A DNA stretch of 64,000 nt from Mytilus edulis (GCF_963676685.1 NC_092348.1:24093386-24157385); one strand, 5' to 3'; shown: positions 45,872 through 59,185, counted from the first letter of the stretch. The notes: generated by a model not told the origin, from the sequence alone. Numbers and translations are program-made.

Positions 45872-47221
45872 AAAACATAGGTTGATTGTTCCGATTTCGA
45901 ATCATCACCATTTTGTCTTGATGTCAATACTCTTCAAAACAAAAAAATCATGTTAGCAAATACATCAATTTTTTCAACATAACTGAAATTCAACAAAAAA
46001 ATCGATAACAAATAAATGAGCATCAGACAAAATAATTTTAAATATCGGAATGTAGCACTTATTTTAGATGTTTTTATAAAGTCTTAAAAGCGCTTTAAAC
46101 AGGGACAAATTAATATATTGTCAAAGAAACAAACTGACTCAGAACAATTTATTTTTGCTGAAGAAACAAACTTTATGAAAGCAGAATAAATCATTAATTG
46201 TGAACGAAATATTGCCTTATAGCTGGTATGTGTAATGGAGAAATAAGATTACTTTCGAAGACCGTTTCGCCCCATTCGATTACCATGTTTGTACACCGAA
46301 AATTTGTTCAATTAATAGTTCTGCCATAGTCGTTTCGGCCACAGAAAACGCTTAAACAGTTGTTTCGTCCTTAGCCGATTCGGCCTCACTTTATAATTCA
46401 TACTTTAGATTCAGAAACAGTGGCAATCAAGACACGTTAAGAACTTTAAAAAAATAGTTCAATTAATTATTACATTTAATATATATGAGGTATGCATTAC
46501 CTGTGAATGGGGACCTGTGAAAAGATTTTCGTCAAAGAAAAAAAATATAATAGCTTTTCAAGACGTCATAATTATTTGGACTACCGAAATTGGGGACTTC
46601 GTCATACATGTGAACCTCCCGACGGGAGTACAAAACTCCCGTTTTCAGGGGTCCCCTCCCGTCCTCCCGTCGAAGAGAAAAAAATCCCGTGTAGAAAAAA
46701 TTTCATGAATGAAAATGTTCAGTCGCCATTTTTACTATTTTGTTTACAAAATTTATCATTGAGATCGTAAAAACCCGAGATTTTTGAAGTCGTAAAAACA
46801 TGAGGTTTATCGAACGTATCCGGTGTAACTGACATTACCTGATTACGCAACATGTGGAGATTTTATTTCTTGCTAAAGGCTAATTAACAAGTGATAATAG
46901 TTTGATTGAACAATCATAAGGTGTTTGTATATCAATTACTCGATGTGGCTTCTGTTTATTGCACACGCTAAGGATGATTAAATGATCAAATATCGATAAA
47001 TACCGGCATTGATGGAAAATGGAATGTTGTTGTCCAAAAATTTATCGGAAGTTTTTTGATGCCGAGAAAAACATTTATTGAATATGAAAATCTCGAGATG
47101 AAAATACTGGAAAAAGGAATGGTTTCAGCTCAATGTGAGCTGTTTGCTACACCATGTACACAAGCTGACTGAAAAATTATATAAGCAAATTGATTATTTT
47201 GTACACCATTATGTGTTCAAA
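45872..47221. other. Intergenic region upstream of RABIF; nothing firm
   Basis: Presumably includes the RABIF promoter on minus. CTCCCGACGGGAG and CCCGTCCTCCCGTCG near 46617-46672 can form hairpins. No gene supported. Confidence 0.4.
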
Positions 47222-47308
47222 ATGCCAAAACGACAGTTATCTCCGTCTTCAAAGACACCAGTTTCAAAACAACAGAAATATTTGACAAATTTCAACAATG
47301 TTTGTTAA
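47222..47308 (+). CDS. Very short open frame, possibly a broken N-terminus
   Basis: A 28-codon frame starting MPKRQLSPSSKTPVSKQQ and ending in a stop. A short basic, Ser/Pro/Lys-rich N-terminus of this kind is seen in front of zinc-finger/hAT-type transposase-derived proteins, but nothing that follows supports it. It may be the relic of a mobile element or chance. Confidence 0.2.
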   Translation: MPKRQLSPSSKTPVSKQQKYLTNFNNVC

Positions 47309-47384
47309 TTTATTATTTATTTATTATGTAATAAATGTATAGCATAAATCTCTCTTATATCTCCAGCCAATGCCAATGAAAAAC

Positions 47385-47590
47385 AAATAACAAAAGATTC
47401 TCATCAGCAATCAACAATGTAAAACAAAAGAAAAAAAGATTCTCATCAGCAATCAACAATGTAAAACAAAAGAAAAAAAGATTCTCATCAGCAATCAACA
47501 ATGTAAAACAAAAGAAAAAAATATTCTCATCGTAAAATAAAAGAAAAAAATATTCTCATCGTAAAATAAAAGAAAAAAAGATTCTTCTCA
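47385..47590 (+). repeat. Tandem repeat, ~44-bp then ~29-bp units
   Basis: About three copies of AAAAGATTCTCATCAGCAAT plus CAACAATGTAAAAC, followed by shorter units TTCTCATCGTAAAATAAAAG. The second type looks like an internal deletion of the first. Confidence 0.85.
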
Positions 47591-48059
47591 ATTATTCCTT
47601 TATAATGCAGACTTTAACTAATGCCATTCACAAGGAAGATTGAAGAAAAAAACACATCATACAGTTAGTTTTACGACGAAAAATATGTCGATAAAAAACC
47701 TCCTGATCTGAGGTCCAATCTCCTGACCAAAATTTCCAAATCTCCTGATCTGAATTTTACAGTCCATCACATGTATGCTTCGTCCCCATATCATGTTTGT
47801 GACGTCTTGAACAACTTTTTTTTTGTTGCTTTGATGCTTTCCTGTGTTTGTAGGAACGCATTATACAAATGTAGCAAAAAATTAAAACGCTTAAATATTT
47901 TAAAAATTTAAACACCAAATTATACCTATTTTATGTAATGTGGGTTATTGTCTTTGGAATTAAAACGGTTAAACCCTCAGCTTAATCACTTATTTAAAAA
48001 TATTATCTTGTCTATAGAATAGCTTAAAGGATAAGCCTCGGAAAAGTGCTCTAGAACAC

Positions 48060-48715
48060 AGCCTACCTCTGTTTTGGGTATTTTTAAATGAAAGTTAAAC
48101 AGTTTGGGATCAAACCCTCTAGATTATACCTTTGTGTATAGAGGGATAATCCTTCTATAGAGGGGTATTTTTGTTTACACTGGATTTAAATCGAAATAGG
48201 GCAGAAGGGCATTTTCTTCTTATTATGGCAGTAACCTGCAACAGTTGATGCACCAATTGATGTCCTTAGTTTTACTTTAATATGCACATGCCCAGTTTGC
48301 TGCTTATCTGACTAAATATACAATCTATTGTTCACCATGATTGAAAGCTGTGATGATCAGGTAAATTCCACTCACTTATGCCTCACTGAACAGACTTTCT
48401 ATTGTTAGATTTAACATGAAATTTAAAGGTCAACTATTCCTTTTGTTGTTGATCAGGTGTTCAGATAGGTATACAATAGATTGCAAGTTTTGTCACTTTA
48501 GCAGAAAACTGGTCATCCCAACTTTGAGTAAAGTGCATGCTGATGCATATAATGCTAGAGATTATAGCCAATATATCTAGAAAATGCTATTCTGCCCTAA
48601 TTTGCTTTAAATCCAGTGTAAACAAAAAGACCCCTCTATACAGGTATAATCACCATACAGGGGGTTTGTTCCCAACCTGTCAGTCAGGGGTACTACTTGT
48701 ACAAGTGTATTTTAT
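48060..48715. mobile_element. Imperfect long inverted repeat (foldback element)
   Basis: GTTTACACTGGATTTAAA (near 48173) mirrors TTTAAATCCAGTGTAAAC (near 48606). ATAGAGGGGTATTTTTG mirrors CAAAAAGACCCCTCTAT, and ACAATCTATTG mirrors CAATAGATTG near 48470. Arms are about 300 bp, well diverged, around a centre near 48390. Flanking 47600-48050 and 48720-49330 hold nothing recognised. Confidence 0.65.
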
Positions 48716-49336
48716 TTACTTGAAGAAGTAAAAAAAATATGACTGCCTGTTAAACACATACATGTATATTCGAATCATATTTTTATTTTTATTAATTTTG
48801 TTTAATATTTATATATATATTAATTTCCTAGGAGGCACTTCCAAATTTTTTATTTATTAAGCTTATGAAAGCAACACCATATCAGTGTTATAACTCTTAT
48901 CTGCAATTGTTCAAAACTATTCTCAAACTAAGGATTTCAAAATTGAATTATGGATGTTTATAATGTCTAGGTTTTTTTTTCAAAAATAAAATAAGATTAT
49001 TAAAGAGTAAAGATAAATTTTTTAAGCTACATTTTAGAACCATATATTGCTTGGCAGTCTGACAATTTAAACTAAGATCATACAGAAAAGACTTTACAAA
49101 TTTGAAGCTAATAACATGAATAACATGAATAATGAATTAAATCAGATGCTAAAATTTTAGATCTATTTCGAACTCCCTCCATCATCATGATCATATAACA
49201 TGTACAATGTTCACGTAAATGTAAATGAAAAAAATTATGAAAAACAAAATCTTGCTGCAATACAATGTAAACATATATAATATTGATGTTTAAGTGTTCT
49301 CAAAATAAGACCAATTTCTTTTATTTTAGAATTGAA

Positions 49337-52300
49337 ATGGCTGATTTATCAAACAAGTTTATCACTCAATCTGAAGTGGATGATAAAAGAAAAAGAAAAC
49401 AAGAAGAATGGGAACAAAAAAGAAAACCAGATGATCCTATGGGTATTTTATTTTATTTCCATCATGTCCATATTGTCAAATATAATCTTACTTAAAAAAA
49501 GATGGATTTTTGTATTACAAAAAAATGTACTGTGTTATTGTGTTGTTACAAAATGTACCTTAGATATAAGAAGATGTGGCATGAGTGCCAATGAGACAAC
49601 TCTCCATCCAAATCACAATTTGTAAAAGTAAACCATTATAGGCTAACATACATATGGTTTAAACTGTACAATATATTGATATATGTAGATTTCCACCAAC
49701 ATCCCCTGTTTCAGTTTACCTTTTTCATTGTAAGATAATGGTGTGTCCATCATTCACTATTCTACAGTCACTTGATAGTCTGGTGTTCAAATTTTGAAGT
49801 TTTTCTGTGGAACTTCTGGGCTAAAGGTGTCATCAGGATGTACAAAATTATATTGATCAACAAGCATGGCAGCTATTACATGTACTTAAAAATAGATTTC
49901 AATCTTCAATTTTAAGGGTTAATTTCTACATTGAAGAAATAAACTCTTTTTTTTTTCTCTGTTTCTTCCAATGCATGGTAACACATCATTGACATGGCCC
50001 ATTAAAGAATAAAATTTTCATAAAAATACATTGATGCTGAATAGACCTCAAACATTAGAAATATTTGCAATTGTTTAACCTGTTAGATTTTTTAAACAGA
50101 ATGTCCAGAAGCAGATAATAGGTCTCTGTATGATAAACTTCAGGAACAGAAGATGAAGAAGGATGAAGAATATGAAGAACAACACAAACTTAGTAAGATT
50201 ATCTGAAATCTGATTTAATTCAAATCATCTGAAATCTGGTATAATTCAAATCATCTGAAATCGGATATAATGCAGATCATTTGAAATCAAAGAAGAGCTA
50301 AATAACATACACTAAGTAAAATTATCTGAAGTCTGATATAATTCAGATCATTTGAAAAAGGAGATCTAAATAACCAAAAACTAAGCAAGATTATCTGAAA
50401 TAATCAGATCATATAGAAAGAACATAGTGACAAATTCTAATAATGCATAGCATCTCTAAAAAGAAAAACCTAATGACAATAATTCAGATCATCTGAAAAA
50501 GAATGAAAAATGACAAAAACTAAGTAATTTCATTGGAAATAGTTAATCTTTACCACAAACTGCCATTCTCACTTTTATGATTGATACAATGATGAAAACA
50601 GTAAGTTGTGGTTAAAACATTGTTCAACTCACCCTTGTGCACAATGGTGCATATGTACTCAAATTAATTGTTCAACCAATGAAAGTTTGGTAGTGAAACT
50701 TAGCAGCATTCTTCACCACTACTAGAAAATGTGTCACATACAAGGAAGAAAACATTACATTAAAGTTTTGATATTTTTTGCCGCCAATTATAAATCTGAT
50801 CAGTGTTACAGCTCATTTTATTACCAGTATAATTGTTTGCCACTTGTCAAATTGCTTTTACAGTATCATTGATAGATTTTTGCAGCAGTGATTTTACACA
50901 ATAAGAAGATTTATTTTGATACAAAGAGTTATTTTGATACTGTACATGATATGTAACAGACTTTGAAGTTAATATGATAATCAACTATGTGTTGTAAGTT
51001 CATTTTGTGTTTTGTTACAGTGAGTTGACTGTTAGTGTTGCTCTCCACCAATTGTAATTCATTCAAAATTTTGACCAAATTGCAATTTGTTTTATAAAAT
51101 GAAATTGTTCAACTGGTCAGAAATTTGAACCAACTGCTGTAGAAAACCACAGCCAAGTCATGAAAGTGCAAGGTGATAAAATAAAACATACTTACAATCC
51201 TATAAGACTTTTACTCCACTTTAATGATGTTGTGACAAAATTAGTTTATCAGTTTGTATAGTTATATTATATTCATTTCCATGCTGAAGGGGAACTGTTT
51301 ATTTTGAATTGCTATTAAATTGTCCAAACTAAGCTTTCATATAGTTTTTCTTTCTAAAAGTATTCTATATTTATAAGAATCAGACATTATGTGAATTAAA
51401 ACATTTCATATTCAGTAAAATATGTGTAAAATTGCAATATATGTTTGTAGGAAGTTTCCATGGGGGAGATAATAACTTTTCTTTCAAAAAGTCTTTATTC
51501 AAAAGAATAATATTTTAGGTTATCTCCCCTGAAAACTTATCAATAGCATATTGTTATTTCACACATATTTTACTGAATATAGGATGTTTTATTTAAAATG
51601 ATATCTGATTCTTATAAATATAGAATACTTTTAGAAAGAAAAACTATATGAAAGCGTAGTTTGGACAATTTTATAGCAATTCAAAATAAACAGTTCCTCT
51701 TCAGCATGGAAATGGCTATAATATAACTATACAAACTGATAAACTAATTTTGTCACAACATCATTAAAGTGGAGGTAAAGTCTTATAGGATTGTAAGTAT
51801 GTTTTATTTTATCACCTTGCACTTTTACGTTTTATCTGAACAATTTGTTTAATATTCTGACCAGTTGAACAATTTGGTTTAATAAAACAAATTGCAATTT
51901 GGTCAAAATTTTGAATGAGTTGCAATTGGTGGAGAGCAACACTAACAGTCAACTCACTGTAAAAAGTAATTGAAATTTGTTTTCAATTTGTTAAATACAC
52001 ATTTATTTTATAAACAGAAAACAGTGTAAAGGGGTTAAATGAAGATGAAGCTCATTTTCTAGAATTTGTGTCAAACAAACAAATGGAAATAGAAAAGGCC
52101 AGGTCAGATGAAGAGAAGTCTTTATTCAAAGAAATAAAGGTTTGTATATCAGTATCTATAGATTCAGTTTTCAGCCGTTTTGTCCCTTCTGCGACAAAAG
52201 TACATAATTGTTGCTGTTCTGCTGGTAGAGTTGTCGTCTTTGTTGGCATCAATAATTGTTCTGCTTGAGTAAGTTTGATAGTAAAACTCATGATAGACCA

Positions 52301-55300
52301 ATGATATTCTCTGCAAGGTTTCACAACTATCAGTACATCTCAGTTTGAAGATCATTTTGATGTGCTGCCCTCTATGTGATGGTCCAGCATCTTTGTGTTA
52401 ATTGGCAATGTTGCTTTTTATTAGATTGTCTTTTTCTGATTTTTCTGATGACAATGGGGACATATCTCTTTGTATATGAGAGCAAGTGCCACAAGAAAAC
52501 TTACATGATGTGTAGACTAAAAGATATTTTTTTTTTTTACTGCTTTTAACTTACACTAGATATGTTTGATATTCTTATCAATTAGATTATATATAACAGT
52601 GGATCAATTTTTTTGTACAGAAAATAAGCTGACCCCTTTCATATTTAAATACTTTAAAATATTTGGTCCAGTTGTTTAATAGATTTGTGCTAATTTTATC
52701 TAAAAGGTAAATACAAAAAGTAATAATTCAGTTTTACTTTTGAATTGTCATGTAATTCATATTATATATAAACATTATACATAATATAGGAAACCTATTC
52801 CTCACAGTTTTCATAATAACAAAAGCATAGTTAATTTTTCTGAATTGACATTGTATTCATGGTATATCATATGATTTGTAAGGAAAATTTACTATTATTT
52901 CTTAGAAATGTTATTGGTTTAAAAAGAAATTATCTAATTCTTTTAATAAATATTTTGATATATAATTTTCAACATTTATACACAATATATTGTAAATACT
53001 GACCATTTATGAGACATTTGGCCAGGAGGAGATAAGCAGGTCAAAAATTGCTCAATTCAGGGGAGATAATTCAACTGGTTATGTGCAAAAATCACTAAAT
53101 TTACATTTTCAATACAATACTTGTATTTAGAAAACAAGAAGGAGTAAAGACATCTTCCTTTTAAATTATTTTAAAGAAGTAGAAATGAAAATGTTCTATG
53201 AGCAAGTTTGCCAATTACTAAGGTTTTCATATTTCATGTACATGTACTTTAAGTATTGCTAACCTGTCATGCCTCTAGTTAAAATTCTGATAGGAAATTC
53301 AATTTTCATAAATTTAATGCCTCTACACATACAAATCTCTCAATGGAATTTTGTTCTGTATATTTGCTAGATATGATAATCAGTTGTATTGTTTTACAGG
53401 AATCTTCAGTATCAGCAGTACAACCCTCGTCATCACAGGAGAAAAAATCTACCAAACCTGCAGTACAAACTAATAAAAGATCACAAACAGCACTACTGGC
53501 AGGAGCAGTCAAAAGAAAGGGGTATAAATTCTTTAGCAATAATAAAAACTATAATTTATTTTTATAAAAGAATAAATAGCCAGGGGCCAATCCAAACAAT
53601 GAAGGAGAAGAAGGCCATATAAATGTGTAGTTCTTTGAATTTTGAAAAATAAAACGGCTAGCTGATGAAAAAGAAATAGTTATTTTATTTGTGTGGCTTT
53701 GATTAATATGCAACAAGGGTGAGACGAAAGTAAATAAAACTTATAAAGTCTTCCCTATGAACAGTTTCTAATGGTAGAATATTTACAATGCATACATGCA
53801 TGCATGCAAGCAATACAATAAATTATAATACATATAAGATTTTGATGATGTGAATGGTTTTATACAATTGAAATCTTCTCTAAAAGCAATGCTGTCTATT
53901 CAATTTTTCCTTTTGTTTATGTTTATAGTTTGGTTCCTGTTGTTAAAGTAAAATGCTGGAATGCTGAATTTATATTAATTTACAACTTAATTCAGTCATA
54001 TCATGAATATACTGATAGACACTTAACTTGGCTAATAAGTTATTCAGTGAAATACAGAGCATGAAGCATAAAACTTAATAGACAATTTATGTTATGATTT
54101 TACAGAACAAGTGAAAATGAAGATAGTAACAAAAGAAAAAGCCTTGACAGTGAGTATTATTTAGACTAAGTTACAGTTATCTTGGTTATAATGTCACAAA
54201 GTCTAAGGACAAAATGCCCCAACCAACTGGAAAATAGGCTGCAGACTCAAACAATACATACAAATGTCTTACTCTAGAGAACCACTGAATGGAATGAAAC
54301 CAAACATAGCATGAATGGTTCTCATGAGATATTGACCAAGTGTTGTTACTTTGTAGCCGATCCATCATCCAAGATGGCTGTAAGCAGGGGATTTAGTTTA
54401 ACAAAGGATCCTATGGAAAATGCATACACAAGTCTTCTTCTAGAGAACCACTGAATGGAATGCAATATTAAACCAAATTTGGCCTCAATCATTATTTAAG
54501 TATCTGTTATGATTTTTATCTTTTTTTGATATTATTTAAAAACCCCAAGTAGAGTCAGGTGAGCGACACAGGCTCTTGAGAGCCTCTAGTTTTATTTTTT
54601 ATGCCCAACCTATGATATTAGAGGGGCATTATGTTTTCTGGTCTGTGTGCTGGTGCATCTGTCTGTCCTTCTGTCTCACTCCAGCTTAAAGTTTTTGGTC
54701 AAGGTAGTTTTTAATGAAGTTGAAGTTCAATCAACTAAAAACTTAGTACACATGTTCCCTATGATATGATTTTTCTAATTTTAATGCCAAATTAGAGTTT
54801 TGACCCCAGTTTCACAGTACACTGAACTTAGAAAATGATAGTGCGAGTGGGACATCAGTGTACTATGGACACATTCTTGTTTTGTCTGACCAAACTCTGA
54901 TTTCTGCAAATAGCAATTCGGATTAAACTTCCTTCCTAATGGTTATTTGCAATGAATTGCAACTACTCATACAGATGTTTTTTACTTGATGCAACAGGTT
55001 CCAGTATGCACCTGATTCGAACCCTTTCCAAAACCGACATTTTTGCCAATTTTTGTAGCAAAATTCCCAAATAGTCTCCAAATTTATTTTCATCTTTATT
55101 ATTCATGACAGCAATGTTCATTTTATTCAACTGATAGCTTTATGCCGAACATGACTGACAAGTTATGTGTAAATCCTGGTAAAACATATCTTGACTGACA
55201 AAACCAGCATTGACAAACAATTAATGGCCTCTATAAACAGAAATTAAGACATTTACAATACCAGATCATATTCTGTGAGCAGATAAGCCTTGGCTAATTC

Positions 55301-56293
55301 TGGGTTTGCAGATCAACTACAGAAAATAAATAACAATTCCAGGTATGAGATAAAATACATTTATTAAATATAAACTCTAGAATTGAAAACCAAAAGATAT
55401 ACTAAAATAAAAATAAAACAGGAAATATTTTAAACAGAAACTCAAAATTATTTTTAGTTCACAAATTTACATGTCAAAATCCAATAAAATGTTACACTTT
55501 TCTTTATTTGATGTTTTTATATAAATATGTAAACATATTACTAAAGTTCTCCTCAATTTTAAAAGATCAGTAAGTATTTGTGTAATTTTCTACTAACATT
55601 TCAATTTCGATTACTGTAAATTACTTCATTTTATTATTGGGATTTAAAAAAAATGGACATATTTGCAAGATTAATTGTCGAGATTATCAGAAAATCTGCG
55701 TAAGGGAATATGTTATCAGAATGTGAGTTCTTATTTTTGCAATATTCACTCAGTCATTTTATTCGCATAAATCTAATTCTCACCATAGTTTCTGATTTCC
55801 AGCTTCATCATTACATACAGCAAGCAATGACCCTTACATTCATGTATTTTACATTTAAATAAAGATGCATTTGGGTATGATATATAAGTGTAAAGTTCGT
55901 AGAAAGAAAGAAAAAATTCACACAATTTAAAACTGTTTTCACAATGGTTAAGATTTGTCTATCTTCATTTATTTCCATCCTAACAATCCTGTATTTGTCT
56001 TTATGTGGATTACAGCAAACATTCTTAAGTTTACTATAGCTATTCTAATGCCATTTATCATTAATTTCAATCTCATTTTTTCAGATAGAGAACCTGAATC
56101 CAGTAGCAATACAGGGGCAATAAATACCATTGCAAGGGAGCAGTTGTTGAATCAAAGAGCCAAAATTATTGGAGTTTTACCAGGACTTGGTGCTTATGAT
56201 AATGATACGAGTGATTCTGAAACCTCTAGTAGTGACTCAGAATGTGATTTCAGTGTACAGAAAAAAATAAAGATTCAAGTTAATACACAGTGA
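49337..56293 (+). CDS. PSME3IP1: PSME3-interacting protein (NIP30/FAM192A family), 6 coding exons
   Basis: Exons join(49337-49442, 50100-50192, 52018-52139, 53400-53521, 54106-54149, 56085-56293) give 231 aa with GT..AG junctions and matching phases. The N-terminal NIP30 domain (about 1-105) is a charged helix: Arg/Lys-Gln-Glu-Glu-Trp-Glu (about 20-26), RKPDDP, NRSLYDKLQEQK, EEYEEQ and GLNEDEAHFL, all diagnostic as I recall the human protein. LLAGAVKRK (about 139-147) and the C-terminal GVLPGLGAY (192-200) followed by a Ser/Asp/Glu stretch (201-214) also match. In human this acidic end is phosphorylated by CK2 and binds the nuclear proteasome activator PA28-gamma. The extreme C-terminus is shorter than in human. 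An acceptor at 49329 shows an upstream untranslated exon. Introns carry a 942-bp palindrome and other repeats. Confidence 0.95.
49565..49650 (+). repeat. Fragment of the 'GCCAATGAGACAA' dispersed repeat
   Basis: GAAGATGTGGCATGAGTGCC then AATGAGACAACTCTCCATCC, in PSME3IP1 intron 1. Confidence 0.7.
51018..51959. mobile_element. 942-bp near-palindromic element with TA flanks in PSME3IP1 intron 2
   Basis: The left end CAGTGAGTTGACTGTTAGTG and the right end are inverted copies, and similarity continues along arms of about 460-470 bp to a centre near 51490. TA flanks both ends (51016-51017, 51960-51961), as in Tc1/mariner-type insertions. No transposase. Transcribed with the intron, it would fold into a very long hairpin. 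Confidence 0.85.
54190..54589 (+). mobile_element. Family II Helentron-like element, 3' part
   Basis: Internal units (CTGAATGGAATGAAACC, CCAAGATGGCTG) and the complete 3' end: GGTGAGC, hairpin GGCTC-TTGA-GAGCC, TCTAG before T. The 5' hairpin is missing. In PSME3IP1 intron 5. Confidence 0.7.
54601..54879 (+). mobile_element. Helitron/Helentron-like element, family IV, short copy
   Basis: The 5' ATGCCCAACC..GAGGGGCAT hairpin is followed by a CTGTCTGTCC tract, one internal unit (AACTTAGTACACATGTTCC), and a 3' end with GTGGGACAT (inverted terminus), a GTGT..ACAC hairpin and ATTCTTG before T. It starts 11 bp after the family II copy. Confidence 0.7.
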
Positions 56294-56647
56294 TTAGTTA
56301 TGACAGTTGCGAATTTTTAAATGTTCCACAAGGTTCCAAATTTAAACCAGTGGTTTAAAATATTGAAACTGCCTATATTAAAGGACAAGCTGTTTTTGTT
56401 TCTTTATGCAGAACCATTCTTATATGCAAAGAATATGAAACACTTGTTCAGATTTCAGTGAAATAGAAAACGTTATCCACCATCAGACAAAAAATGGTGT
56501 CGACATTGTCCACAGCTCAACATATTTATCTTATGCTGACCATTGCATGTTAATTTTAATTGTTAAAACATAAATTAGTTGATCATTAAATGTTTTAATG
56601 TTTATTTTAAATTATTTGCTTTGTAAACGTTTTTTTTTTTTTTTTAT

Positions 56648-56990
56648 ACATGTGTGGTATGATTGCCAATGAGACAAGTATCCATCAGAGCCCAATTTTC
56701 ATGGATGTAAGCAACCATAGGTCCCCATACACCTTAAAGAATAATAAAAAAAACACATACTGTAAAGCCGCAACGTGAAAAATGTGAAACAACCACAGAC
56801 CTGATTTATAATAAGAAATAAACAAAATCAAAACAAATGACAACCATTGCATAACAGGCTTATATCCTTGGACAGGCACATATTGAATGAGGTGGGGTTA
56901 ATCATGTTTTGATAACCCAACTCTTTGCTATCCTGAGACAGTGGTATTACAGCACAACATAAGAATAGTCTGCAAAAACCAGTTGAAAGC
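56648..56990 (+). repeat. 'GCCAATGAGACAA' dispersed repeat, long copy
   Basis: The most complete plus-strand copy: GTATGATTGCCAATGAGACA, CATAGGTCCCCATACACC, a distal block ACAAATGACAACCATTGC, and CAGTGGTATTACAGCACAAC. It lies about 350 bp after the PSME3IP1 stop codon. Confidence 0.7.
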
Positions 56991-57210
56991 ACAAAATCCC
57001 AAGTATAAAAACAAAAGACATAGTTCTGATTTCAAGGAATTTACAGTTATTGGAAGCTTTTTCTAATTCAATAACAACTAATTAGTTTATAATGTTTTCC
57101 CAGACCAAAGTATGAATCAGTACACATCCAATGGGGATAGTGTTAAGAGAGCATAAATAGTTGAAGGATGTAGGACCACAAGTTTGCATAATTGGATAGC
57201 AATACATTTT

Positions 57211-57400
57211 TACACCCCACCTACAATAGTAGGGAGGCATTATGTTTTCTAGTCTGTATGTCCGTCTGTCTGTCCCACTTCAGGTTAAAGTTTTTGGTCA
57301 AGGTAGTTTTTGATGAAGTTGAAGTCCAATCAACTTGAAACTTAGTACACATGTTCCCTATGATATGATCTTTCTAATTTTAATGCCAATTTTAGTTTTT
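57211..57400 (+). mobile_element. Family IV element, 5' part
   Basis: ACACCCCACC..GGGAGGCAT 5' hairpin, GTCTGTCTGTCC tract and the first internal unit; then family V sequence begins abruptly at 57401. Confidence 0.65.
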
Positions 57401-58200
57401 GTTGAGCCTGCGACTTTTGTTGCAGAAAGCTTGACATAGGCGGCGGCGTTAGCTAACTTCTTTATATTTTAGAGGGTGGAAGACCTGGATGCTTCATACT
57501 TTGTATATAGATACCTCATGTTACGAAGTTTCCGTCAGTCACATGTCCAATGTCCTTGACCTTTAAAAAAAAGTTGTAAGTTTTTGTAATGTTAAATTCT
57601 CTCTTATTATAAGTAATAGGATAACTATATTTTGTATGTACATACCTTGCAAGGTCCTCATGCCAGTCAGACAGTTTTCACTTGACCTCGACCTCATTTC
57701 CTGGATCAGTGAACAAGGTTAAGTTTTGGTGGTCAAGTCCATATTTCAGATACTATCAGCAATAGGTCTTGTATATTCGGTGTATGGAAGGACTTCAAAG
57801 TGTACATGTCCTACTGGCAGGTGTCATCTAATCTTGACCTCATTTTCATGCTTCAGTGGTTATAGTTAAGTTTTTGTGTTTTGGTCAGTTTTTCTTATAC
57901 TGTATGCAATAGGTCTACTATATTTGGTGTATAGAATGATTGAAAGGTGTACATATGATGTCTAGCTGGCAGGTGTCATCTGACCTTGACCTCATTTTCA
58001 TGGTTCAGTTGTCTAAAGTTAAGTTTTTGAGTATTGGTTTTTTTTTCTAATACTATATGCAATAGGTCAACTATATTTGTAAGTATGGAAGAATTGTAAG
58101 CTGTTCATGTCTGCCTGGCATGGTCCATCTGACCTTGACCTCATGTTCATGGTGCATTGGTCAATGTTTAGTTTTATTGGTTAATGTGAAGTTTAGTGAC
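57401..58200 (+). mobile_element. Family V tandem-repeat element, Helentron-like in outline
   Basis: Begins GTTGAGCCTGCGACTTTTG with a GCGAC-tttt-GTTGC hairpin and a short GGCGGCGGC tract, then about four units of ~150 bp (CTCATTTTCATGG at about 57693, 57839, 57991, 58140). The 3' end is not clear. It truncates the family IV copy to its left. Confidence 0.6.
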
Positions 58201-59185
58201 AGTTATCAGGGCCGTAAATTACATAGAGGCATGTAGGCAGTGGCCTCCTATTGCGGGCTGACAAAAAAAATAATAAATGGAGAAAAAAAAACACTGAAAA
58301 GAAAAATTGTGTAAAATCATGCATTATTTTTATAGCACTGGTTGTTAGTTAAAACAACAAGGTGGTTAATCATAATGGCATGCAGGTGTGTTCAATATTT
58401 AGATCTGAACGGTCGGTACCCAACTCAACTCTTTTGCACACATATAATTTTCCCACCTAATACTATTGCATCTGCATTCATAGAAGTGACAATGTTGGCA
58501 ATATTGAATGCATAGAAGTGCTAAAAAGATGGGATTCGTCCAGTCAGAAAAAATCACCTTAGCATTTGACAAAGCCAGAATAAAACTTTTTGGTGTATAC
58601 AAACATTGCTACGTTTTAATAATTTGAACTTGATAGATAAAGTTATGAGTTATTGATAAATAAAATTTTCATTTTAAGGTTTGAAAATTGTGCCTTTGAA
58701 ACAAAGTCAAAATTAGTTCGATTTGGACACCCAAATAAGCCGGATAAACCACAAAAAATGACCAACTTCAGGGGACTTTCATTTTAAGTCTTTGCAAATT
58801 TTTCCCTGAACTTAAGTAAAATAGCTTGTATAGAGTCACAAAGCAGGATAAAGCGAAAACAAATCTTACTCTACCGGGACACGTAATCTAACTCTGGTTT
58901 ATAACTATTTTAATATATTCCAGGCGCATATTTATTGAAATGTAACAAATAATTAACAATTCGTGTATTCTTGTTATGAACATTGCATACAAGGAAAAGG
59001 CCCCCAAAAAATGTCCCTTTCTACATGGGCCCAAAAAATGTTCGCCTCACTCTGCTCGGCGATAATAAACTGCCTCCCCTTACAGGGCCGTCAATTTAAG
59101 GCCCTGGTTATAAGTTGTAATAAAGATTTTTATTTAGGACTATCAACATAATATCAATGATAAGTAAAGAAGGCAAGACATTTCA
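58201..59185. other. Intergenic, nothing recognised
   Basis: No supported gene. Two stretches resemble reverse and forward GGGCCGTAAATT / GGGCCGTCAATTTAAGGCCC near 58210 and 59085, perhaps the edges of an old repeat. Confidence 0.4.
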
